Positions 45,760 through 51,225 of a stretch of DNA of 64,000 bases are shown here, piece after piece. The notes below the pieces were generated by a model. The model was given only the letters and a program-made list of their open reading frames with translations. It had not been told where the DNA came from and searched no databases. The position numbers were made by a program, and so were the translations under genes. How positions within the stretch are numbered: position 1 is the stretch's first letter; the number at the start of each line of letters is the position of its first letter. The stretch is taken from the NCBI GenBank assembly GCA_015067545.1, contig SVMG01000003.1, forward strand, positions 95,764-159,763. Direction: 5' to 3'. The stretch comes from Oscillospiraceae bacterium (GTDB taxonomy: Bacteria; Bacillota; Clostridia; Oscillospirales; Oscillospiraceae).

Positions 45760-46746
45760 ATGAAAAAACGCGCAAGGTCTCTGCTCATCGGTTCGGGCAT
45801 TACGGCAGCCATGATGGCACTGGCAGGATCCGTGCGGCATAAGGTGGCCGATTATTTTGTTGGCATCGCACTGGATCGCGAGATCCCACCCCACCCTGTG
45901 CGCGCTGAGCGGCGGCTGACCGCCAGCTGTGTGGACGAAGCGATGCTGTCCCGGGTGCATCAGGCCCGTAAATATTTGGCAGCACAGCCCAACGAAGCTG
46001 TTACAATTCACAGCAGCCGGGACGGCACGCGCCTTGTGGGACATTGGATGGCCGCCCACAAGCCCAAGCGCATCATCATCGCCATGCACGGCTGGCGCTC
46101 GGCATGGGATAATGATTTTGGCATGGTGGCTGACTTTTTTCGCAAAAATGACTGCAGTGTCCTCTACGCTGAGCAGCGGGCGCAGGGCAGCAGCGGCGGG
46201 GCATACATCAGCTTCGGACTGACAGAGCGTTACGACTGCCTGGATTGGGTGAATTGGGCAAATGAAAAGACCGGCAAGCGCTTACCGATCTATTTGTGCG
46301 GCATCTCCATGGGCGCGTCCACTGTGCTCATGGCCGCAGGTCTGGAGCTGCCGGAGAATCTGCGTGGCATCATCGCCGATTGTGGGTACACCTCTGCAGT
46401 GGATATTTGGAAGCACGTGGCAAAGAATCTCCATCTATCCTACGGGATCTGCGGTGGCCCGGCATGCAAACTCGCCAAAAAACGCCTGTGCGTGGCCATG
46501 GATGCAGAGTCCTGCCCCCAGGCCCTGGCGCGATGCCATGTTCCGGTGCTTTTCGTCCACGGCACAGACGATCGGTTTGTGCCCGTTGAAATGACCTATG
46601 AAAATTATAAGGCCTGCGCCGGACCGAAACGGCTGTTCATCGTCCCCGGTGCGGAGCACGGCATGAGCTATTTGGTAGACCCCGGTGGTTACGAAGCCAC
46701 TGTAAAGGCCTTTTGGCAGGATTTTGACAGTGGGATTCCCCTGTGA
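45760..46746 (+). CDS. Membrane-anchored alpha/beta hydrolase
   Basis: About 328 residues from ATG 45760; GGAGG lies 6 nt upstream, and GTG 45754 overlaps that site. An N-terminal hydrophobic stretch (SLLIGSGITAAMMALAGS) may anchor it. Catalytic elements: oxyanion-side AMHGWRSAW, nucleophile GISMGAS, Asp HGTDDRFVP, His GAEHGMS. It resembles bacterial YqkD/BEM46-type serine hydrolases. The substrate is unknown. It is monocistronic, between the plsC terminator and the tRNA-Leu promoter. Confidence 0.85.
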   Translation: MKKRARSLLIGSGITAAMMALAGSVRHKVADYFVGIALDREIPPHPVRAERRLTASCVDEAMLSRVHQARKYLAAQPNEAVTIHSSRDGTRLVGHWMAAHKPKRIIIAMHGWRSAWDNDFGMVADFFRKNDCSVLYAEQRAQGSSGGAYISFGLTERYDCLDWVNWANEKTGKRLPIYLCGISMGASTVLMAAGLELPENLRGIIADCGYTSAVDIWKHVAKNLHLSYGICGGPACKLAKKRLCVAMDAESCPQALARCHVPVLFVHGTDDRFVPVEMTYENYKACAGPKRLFIVPGAEHGMSYLVDPGGYEATVKAFWQDFDSGIPL

Positions 46747-46762
46747 ATTATAAAATTACCCC

Positions 46763-46791
46763 TTGCATTTTCCGGCAAAGTGTATTATACT
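46763..46791 (+). promoter_or_regulatory. Promoter of the tRNA-Leu locus
   Basis: TTGCAT (46763-46768), a 17-nt spacer and TATACT (46786-46791). It lies 15 nt before the degenerate tRNA half at 46806 and over 200 nt before the intact tRNA, so the primary transcript should contain both. Confidence 0.7.
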
Positions 46792-46805
46792 ATCTAAGCA
46801 CCGAT

Positions 46806-46855
46806 GCTGGTGTGATGGAATGGCGGATGTAATGGACACAACATCCACTGCTGCG
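46806..46855 (+). pseudogene. Degenerate 5' half of a tRNA-Leu(CAA)
   Basis: About 49 nt align to the intact tRNA-Leu at 47010 with roughly 40 identities, covering acceptor 5' strand, D arm and anticodon arm. The anticodon CAA is kept but the invariant U33 is changed to A. The similarity stops at the variable arm and no matching 3' half follows, so it cannot form a tRNA alone. Confidence 0.7.
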
Positions 46856-47009
46856 AGCCCGAGCGCCGCCTGCGGCGGATAAAGCGAGGGCGGAGCAAGT
46901 GCCGCGGTCGGCGAGGGACGAAGGCGTTCGCGCCAAGGACAATCGCCGGGCACCGCAAACGATGGCGACATTGCGTCGCCGTAGGGAATCCATCAAATAA
47001 TGCACACCT
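46856..47009 (+). other. GC-rich structured insert between tRNA-Leu half and intact tRNA-Leu
   Basis: About 150 nt, much richer in GC than the surroundings, without an ORF of note. Hairpins: CGCCGC/GCGGCG (46864-46877), GGCG-TTCG-CGCC (about 46923-46934) and GGCGAC/GTCGCC (about 46964-46980). It ends GGGAATCCATCA, which resembles GAGAATCCATTGA in the element at 49341-49478. Confidence 0.5.
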
Positions 47010-47095
47010 GCCGGTGTGATGGAATGGTAGACGTAGTGGACTCAAAATCCACCGCTGGCGACAGCGTGCCGGTTCGAGTCCGGCCACCGGCACCA
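47010..47095 (+). tRNA. tRNA-Leu (anticodon CAA), CCA encoded
   Basis: 86 nt. Acceptor GCCGGTG pairs with CACCGGC, discriminator A, encoded CCA at 47093-47095. The anticodon loop CTCAAAA gives CAA (reads UUG). It has the long class II variable arm (GCTGGCGACAGC region) and T arm GCCGG-TTCGAGT-CCGGC. Followed by a terminator hairpin. Confidence 0.95.
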
Positions 47096-47271
47096 TTAAA
47101 CGGGTTATCCCAAATGGGATAACCCGTTTAATATTTTTCAGAGGATGCTGGACTCGAACCGATCTAAATGCAACCTGCCGGGGGCAGGTTGCGCGCGACG
47201 GCTGGACGGAGCGCAACAATAATTTTGCCCTATACGGGCAAAATGCAACTCGAGTCCGGCCACCGGCACCA
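47096..47271 (+). repeat. tRNA-associated structured element, Leu copy
   Basis: It contains the terminator, then a left flank partly complementary to the tRNA 3' end (CTGGACTCGA, 47148-47157), then a 92-nt core (47158-47249) with GCAACCTGCC/GGCAGGTTGC (47170-47192), GTTGCGC/GCGCAAC (47188-47194 with 47211-47217) and ATTTTGCCC/GGGCAAAAT (47222-47244). It ends (47250-47271) in an exact 22-nt copy of tRNA-Leu 47074-47095, T55 to CCA. A sister copy follows tRNA-Gln. No ORF. Confidence 0.8.
47097..47138 (+). terminator. Terminator after tRNA-Leu
   Basis: TTAAACGGGTTATCCC / GGGATAACCCGTTTAA 16-bp perfect stem with an AAAT loop (47097-47132), then T-rich sequence. Confidence 0.85.
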
Positions 47272-47275
47272 ATAA

Positions 47276-47305
47276 AGAAGCACCCTGTAAGGGGTGCTTC
47301 TTTTT
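47276..47305 (+). terminator. Terminator after the Leu-associated element
   Basis: GAAGCACCC / GGGTGCTTC 9-bp stem with a TGTAA-type loop, then T5. It lies just after the duplicated CCA end, as a second stop for the tRNA-Leu transcript. Confidence 0.85.
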
Positions 47306-47389
47306 ACCCGCATCTGCTCCAGTGTGCGCAGGTCCGTAGGGCCTGTTACAATCTGCCGGTACAATATAGCAATCCGATAAGTACTGCCA

Positions 47390-47424
47390 GGAGATTGCCA
47401 CGTCGCTTCGCTCCTCGCAATGAC
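47390..47424. repeat. Short interspersed palindromic repeat (gut-Clostridia type)
   Basis: The segment from GGAGATTGCCACGTCGCTTC to CGCAATGACA reads on the minus strand as the well-known spurious peptide CHCEERSDVAISW. Such REP/MITE-like units are scattered in intergenic regions of gut Firmicutes. A related longer unit lies at 58574-58707. Confidence 0.75.
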
Positions 47425-47474
47425 AGACGGGGGAAGGCTCATTCCTTAAGAATTTCTTACATTTCTTAAAAAAT

Positions 47475-47503
47475 ACTGAAAATCCCACAAAATCTGCTAT
47501 AAT
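47475..47503 (+). promoter_or_regulatory. Promoter of YwaF-like gene
   Basis: Extended -10 TGCTATAAT (TATAAT at 47498-47503) with a weak -35 (CTGAAA, 16 nt upstream). It lies 31 nt before the ATG at 47534. Confidence 0.6.
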
Positions 47504-47533
47504 ATCCAAAAAACCACAGAAAGAGATCGGTTT

Positions 47534-48307
47534 ATGAAAGAATTCTTTGGTATTGGCGGCTATCAGCGCACGCCGGAGGGTGCTTTTTCCTGGCAGCATC
47601 TGCTGTTCGTCACCTCGCTGATGATCCTTATGGTCGTGTTGGCCGTATTTTTAGGAAAACGAAACAAAAATGAACTTGCACAGAAAAAGAACCGCGTTCT
47701 GATCTGGTCAGCCATCCTCATTGACGGATTTGAACTTATGAAAATCATCATCTCCTGCGTGGATGACCCCTCTGCCTGGACCATGATGCTCCCCCTGTTT
47801 CTGTGCAGCATCCAACTCATCGCCATCCCCTTGGCCGCCTTTTCCGGTGGCAGAGTACGGGAAGCGGCTCTGGATTTTGTGAGTGTTTTCGGCCTGCTGG
47901 GCGCGGTTCTTGGCACATTCGGTGCGACGCAGAACTATAACGCCTACCCGGTGCTGTCTTTCACCAACATGGTCTCCGGCATCACCCACAGCATCTCCGG
48001 CTTTGCCGCGCTGTACATCATGATCTCCGGCATGGCCAGCATGAAGCGCACGAATATGTGGATCACCTTCGCTATTCTGCTTATTTTCTGCGTGGCCGCC
48101 TATGTGGCCAACATCCTGGTCGACTACAACTATATGTTCCTCATGAGCGGCGATGGCACACCCTATGATATTCTGTTTAATTTGGTGGGTGGCCACGAAG
48201 TGCTCTACCCTCTGTCCGTGGTTGCATTGTTCTTGGTGTACATCTGCCTGTTTTATGGCATTTGGCACTTGGTTGAGAAAAAGGAACCGCAAAGCGCAGC
48301 TGTATGA
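47534..48307 (+). CDS. YwaF/TIGR02206-like membrane protein
   Basis: 257 residues with about seven membrane segments. WQHLLFVTSLMILMVVLAVF, MMLPLFLCSIQLIAIPLAAF and the loop LVDYNYMFLMSGDGTPYDIL resemble the TIGR02206 (YwaF) family. Function is not established in the family. It is monocistronic with its own promoter and terminator. Confidence 0.75.
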   Translation: MKEFFGIGGYQRTPEGAFSWQHLLFVTSLMILMVVLAVFLGKRNKNELAQKKNRVLIWSAILIDGFELMKIIISCVDDPSAWTMMLPLFLCSIQLIAIPLAAFSGGRVREAALDFVSVFGLLGAVLGTFGATQNYNAYPVLSFTNMVSGITHSISGFAALYIMISGMASMKRTNMWITFAILLIFCVAAYVANILVDYNYMFLMSGDGTPYDILFNLVGGHEVLYPLSVVALFLVYICLFYGIWHLVEKKEPQSAAV

Positions 48308-48309
48308 TA

Positions 48310-48336
48310 AAAAGCACCGGTTTTTCCGGTGCTTTT
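48310..48336 (+). terminator. Terminator after YwaF-like gene
   Basis: AAAAGCACCGG / CCGGTGCTTTT 11-bp stem with a T5 loop. Confidence 0.8.
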
Positions 48337-48339
48337 CCC

Positions 48340-48368
48340 TTGCAAACCGCCTGTGTTTGTCATATAAT
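48340..48368 (+). promoter_or_regulatory. Promoter of DUF5662-like gene
   Basis: TTGCAA (48340-48345), a 17-nt spacer and perfect TATAAT (48363-48368), 25 nt before the ATG at 48394. Confidence 0.75.
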
Positions 48369-48393
48369 AAAAGGACGAAAAGAGGTGTATCCT

Positions 48394-48951
48394 ATGAAGG
48401 CTTGGCAGCATTTTAAGACCATCACTCATCACCGCTGGCTTGTCATGTGCGGCTGTTTCCGGGTGGGTCTGTATTGGCAGGGGCTGACCCATGATCTGTC
48501 CAAATATTCCCCTACCGAGTTTTGGATCGGCGCCCGGTATTTCCAGGGTGACAAAAGCCCCAACGCCGCTGAGCGTACGGATAAGGGCTACTCGGAAGCA
48601 TGGATGCACCATAAGGGCCGCAACCGCCATCACTATGAGTACTGGACGGATATGAACCGCCAGACCCGCAACTATGAGGCGGTAAAAATGCCCCGGAAAT
48701 ATATGGTGGAACAGTTTATGGACCGCCGGGCCGCCTGTATCGTATACCAAAAAGATGCCTATACCGATCGTTCTGCTTATGATTATTTTATGTCCAGCCG
48801 AGAACGGGAGCTGATGCACCCGGAAAATCGTGCGGAGCTGGAATTTTTGCTGGGCATGCTGGCGAAAAAAGGCGAAAAACGCACCTTTTCGTATATCCGG
48901 CGCAATGTTTTGAAAGGAAATCCCTTCCCTTGGGAAACAGATGCGGAATAA
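48394..48951 (+). CDS. DUF5662-like protein, His-rich, possibly metal-binding
   Basis: 185 residues from ATG 48394 (GAGGTG upstream); the earlier in-frame ATG at 48304 precedes the promoter. Conserved-looking clusters are ITHHRWLV, LTHDLSKYSPTEF and MHHKGRNRHHYEYW, with His and Asp spaced as in helical metal-dependent phosphohydrolases. I recognise the layout as DUF5662. No signal peptide or membrane helix is seen. Activity is unknown. Confidence 0.75.
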   Translation: MKAWQHFKTITHHRWLVMCGCFRVGLYWQGLTHDLSKYSPTEFWIGARYFQGDKSPNAAERTDKGYSEAWMHHKGRNRHHYEYWTDMNRQTRNYEAVKMPRKYMVEQFMDRRAACIVYQKDAYTDRSAYDYFMSSRERELMHPENRAELEFLLGMLAKKGEKRTFSYIRRNVLKGNPFPWETDAE

Positions 48952-49017
48952 AAATGCGGTTTTGGGGAAAAGTATTTTCGGACAAGGAAATTTTTTCGCA
49001 AAACAGGAAAAAACTTC

Positions 49018-49045
49018 TTGACTTTTCAAGGAAGATGGGTATAAT
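49018..49045 (+). promoter_or_regulatory. Promoter of tRNA-Gln
   Basis: TTGACT (49018-49023), a 16-nt spacer and perfect TATAAT (49040-49045); the tRNA begins 12 nt later. The 48952-49017 stretch before it shows nothing else. Confidence 0.8.
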
Positions 49046-49056
49046 AATATCCGCAT

Positions 49057-49130
49057 AGAGGATTTGTGTAACGGTAGCACACCGGACTCTGACTCCGTTT
49101 GCGGGGGTTCGAATCCCTCATCCTCTGCCA
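49057..49130 (+). tRNA. tRNA-Gln (anticodon CTG), CCA encoded
   Basis: 74 nt. Acceptor AGAGGAT pairs with ATCCTCT, discriminator G, encoded CCA (49128-49130). Anticodon loop CTCTGAC gives CTG. The ACACCGGACTCTGACTCCG anticodon arm is typical of tRNA-Gln. Confidence 0.94.
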
Positions 49131-49300
49131 TAAAAACCTCGACCACATTCGTGGTCGGGGTTTTTATTTTGCAGGGATGAGGGTTCGAACCGATTTAGAT
49201 GCAACAGTCCGGTGGACTGTTGCGCGCGACGGCTTGACGGAGCGCAACATTAATTTTCGCCATAGGCGAAAATGCAACTCGAATCCCTCATCCTCTGCCA
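49131..49300 (+). repeat. tRNA-associated structured element, Gln copy
   Basis: It begins with a terminator hairpin (49132-49166: CGACCACA/TGGTCG flanked by A5 and T5). A left flank GGATGAGGG-TTCGA (49175-49188) follows, an inverted copy of the tRNA 3' end. The 90-nt core (49189-49278) is about 80% identical to the Leu core, but its stems carry compensating changes (49201-49223 and 49253-49273). It ends (49279-49300) in an exact 22-nt copy of tRNA-Gln 49109-49130. Confidence 0.8.
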
Positions 49301-49337
49301 AAAAATCACCAACCACATCCGTGGTTGGTGATTTTTT
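49301..49337 (+). terminator. Terminator after the Gln-associated element
   Basis: AAAAATCACCAACCAC / GTGGTTGGTGATTTTT perfect 16-bp stem with an ATCC loop and T-run, directly after the duplicated CCA. Confidence 0.88.
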
Positions 49338-49340
49338 ATC

Positions 49341-49478
49341 ATCGGATGGGATTCGAAGAGGACGGCCGAGCGAAGCGAGGTAAAAAACATGCCGGGGGCA
49401 TGTTTTTTAGTCCGGGGGAGAATCCATTGATTGATGGACGCAGGGCGTAGGCCTGTGGACAGCAATCAATTTGGGCCA
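49341..49478. repeat. Second type of tRNA-neighbour structured element
   Basis: It begins GGATGGGATTCGAAG (T-loop-like), then contains AAAAAACATGCC/GGCATGTTTTTT (49382-49408) with a GGG loop, then GTCCGGGGGAGAATCC and an ATTGATTG/CAATCAAT stem (49427-49470). No ORF. The GGG loop style and the GAGAATCCATTGA tail recall the other elements in this region. Confidence 0.5.
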
Positions 49479-49536
49479 TAAAAATTCCCTCATCTGTCCT
49501 TTTTATCTTCGCATACAGCTGGAGATCTTCTGCTCC

Positions 49537-50496
49537 TCAATCAATACGCACCGCCATGATCACCCAGCGGCCATTGGTCGTACCGTCCGGATCCTTCATA
49601 GTGTACTCGCAGGTGGACAGACACAGCAATTTGTCACCGTACTGGGGCGTAATGCCGGTATCGTAAAAGGTCCAGCCTTGATATTCACCGCTTGTAAACG
49701 CCGCGCCCTTCACATCCGCAATAAACTTGTCAAAGGCCTCCTTGGTGGCAAAGTCATTGAGTCTGTGGTAGGGGTAGCCCCAGGGCGTTCCGTCGTCCTT
49801 GTACTGCTTGGCAGCAGTTTTGAACACCGCAAAGATCTGATAGGTATGCCGTTCGTACAGGGTATCAAAGGAAAATGTCTGATTCTTCTCCCAGTAAGAT
49901 TTATTGCGGTAGTACGTCAGCTTATTGAACATACCGCCGGTTCTCAGATTGTGACCGTAAATGACCACATTGTCCGATGGCTCGAATACGTCGCAGCCGG
50001 CCGGTACATACGGACAGCCCACAATGCTTTCCGCGCCGTAAAAATCATGGCTCAGGTAGAAATCGTCATCTTCCGGGGATTGCAGTACCGGGTAGCGCAG
50101 ATTCAGGCTACTGTTGGGAAAATTCAGATATCCCACCAGATCGTCATTCAATTCATAGATCGGCTGTAACTCCGGCAGGATCACAGGTGGCTGGGTCTCT
50201 ACACTTCCGGAGCTTTCCACATTGCCGGGGATCCTGGTGGGAACCGTCGACGGCGTGCTGTTCTGGTTCTGTATCCCCTGCTGATAGATGCTTGCCAGAG
50301 CATCATACTCCTTTTCCGTACTTCCGGTCTCGTAAAAGTATCCGCCAAGGTATACTCCGCACAGCAAGAAAACTGCCGTAAAAATACCGATCAGCGCATA
50401 ATATGTCACTCTGGACATACCACGTCCTTTTTGCTTGGGCGCAGGATTTTCCGCCGCTTCTGCTTCCTGCAACAGCTCTTCTTTATGCTCGTCCAT
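49537..50496 (-). CDS. srtB: Class B sortase
   Basis: About 319 residues from ATG 50496 (MDEHKEELLQEAEAAENPAP); ATG 50532 overlaps the -10 box. A basic segment and one membrane helix (YYALIGIFTAVFLLCGVYLG) are followed by the sortase barrel. Catalytic residues: His in VIYGHNLRTGGMF, Cys in LLCLSTCEYT, Arg in GRWVIMAVRI. Class B type is supported by the insert before the Cys. No LPXTG/NPxTN substrate or pilin gene is seen in the window. Confidence 0.9.
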   Translation of the reverse strand: MDEHKEELLQEAEAAENPAPKQKGRGMSRVTYYALIGIFTAVFLLCGVYLGGYFYETGSTEKEYDALASIYQQGIQNQNSTPSTVPTRIPGNVESSGSVETQPPVILPELQPIYELNDDLVGYLNFPNSSLNLRYPVLQSPEDDDFYLSHDFYGAESIVGCPYVPAGCDVFEPSDNVVIYGHNLRTGGMFNKLTYYRNKSYWEKNQTFSFDTLYERHTYQIFAVFKTAAKQYKDDGTPWGYPYHRLNDFATKEAFDKFIADVKGAAFTSGEYQGWTFYDTGITPQYGDKLLCLSTCEYTMKDPDGTTNGRWVIMAVRID

Positions 50497-50527
50497 AGAA
50501 AATGCATCCTTTATAAGTAGTTCTTTT

Positions 50528-50556
50528 ATCATAACGGATTTTTGTCATAATGTAAA
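50528..50556 (-). promoter_or_regulatory. Promoter of sortase gene
   Basis: Minus strand TTTACA (50556-50551), a 17-nt spacer and TATGAT (50533-50528), about 32 nt before ATG 50496. Confidence 0.65.
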
Positions 50557-50629
50557 GGTCTTTCCCACAGCAACACACATTATTTACATTTTGGAAGCTC
50601 TGCCATCTTTCGGAATATGGGGGATTCCC

Positions 50630-50657
50630 TTGACTAACCGCCGATCTTTGCTATAAT
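50630..50657 (+). promoter_or_regulatory. Promoter of ECF S component / hydrogenase unit
   Basis: TTGACT (50630-50635), a 16-nt spacer and TGC-TATAAT (50652-50657), 28 nt before the ATG. It is divergent from the sortase promoter. Confidence 0.75.
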
Positions 50658-50685
50658 AAAAGCACTACAAAAAGCGAGGTTTGCT

Positions 50686-51213
50686 ATGAAAAAGAAAACA
50701 TTATGGATCACGCAGACTGCCGTTATGCTGGCATTGCTGGTCGTACTTCAGGGATTGACAAAGCCTTTTGGCCAGTTTGTCACCGGCTCCTGCGTCAATG
50801 CCGTCCTTGCTGCGGCTGTTTTGATAGGTGGATTTTGGTCCGGTGCTGCCGTGGCCGTGATTTCTCCCTTTGTGGCCTTTCTGTTTGGGATCGGACCACA
50901 GCTTCTGCCCATCGTGCCAGCTATTGCCGCAGGCAATCTGGTCTTTGTGGGAGCCTTGCATCTGATCCACGGGCCTGCACCCAAGCTCCTGGGAAAGGCG
51001 CTGGCCTGGCTGGGTGCATCTTTCGGAAAATTTGCAGCACTGTATCTGCTTGTGGTGCAGCTGCTTTGCCGGGTGCTGCCTCTAAAGCAGCCTCAGATCG
51101 ACACCTTTACCGCCATGTTTTCCTTCCCCCAGCTGATCACTGCCCTCATTGGCGGCGGTATTGCGATCTTGATTGCCCCGGTGCTGAAAAAAGCCCTGCA
51201 TAAAGTACAATAA
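50686..51213 (+). CDS. ECF-type transporter S component (substrate unknown)
   Basis: 175 residues, about five to six membrane segments: TQTAVMLALLVVLQGLTKPF, NAVLAAAVLIGGFWSGAAVA and FPQLITALIGGGIAILIAPV. The short, fully membrane-embedded layout fits ECF substrate-binding S proteins. The hydrogenase gene follows by 12 nt, so the two are probably co-transcribed; a link to metal or cofactor supply is speculation. Confidence 0.7.
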   Translation: MKKKTLWITQTAVMLALLVVLQGLTKPFGQFVTGSCVNAVLAAAVLIGGFWSGAAVAVISPFVAFLFGIGPQLLPIVPAIAAGNLVFVGALHLIHGPAPKLLGKALAWLGASFGKFAALYLLVVQLLCRVLPLKQPQIDTFTAMFSFPQLITALIGGGIAILIAPVLKKALHKVQ

Positions 51214-51225
51214 AGGAGATATATC

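Noticed and set aside
46755..47219. Overlapping minus-strand ORFs over the tRNA-Leu locus
   Set aside because: They read through tRNA, terminator and repeat; no ribosome sites.
46806..47305. CRISPR array
   Set aside because: Repeats here are two-copy tRNA fragments with structured, unequal spacers; no regular repeat-spacer series and no cas genes.
47138..47599. 153-codon minus-strand ORF containing CHCEERSDVAISW
   Set aside because: Known spurious translation of an intergenic repeat; it also overlaps the YwaF-like gene start.
48253..49146. 297-codon minus-strand ORF starting near GFEPPQTESESG
   Set aside because: Reads the complement of tRNA-Gln; a recurrent annotation artefact.
49099..49383. 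94-codon plus-strand ORF across the Gln-associated element
   Set aside because: Begins inside the tRNA and crosses two terminators; no coding character.
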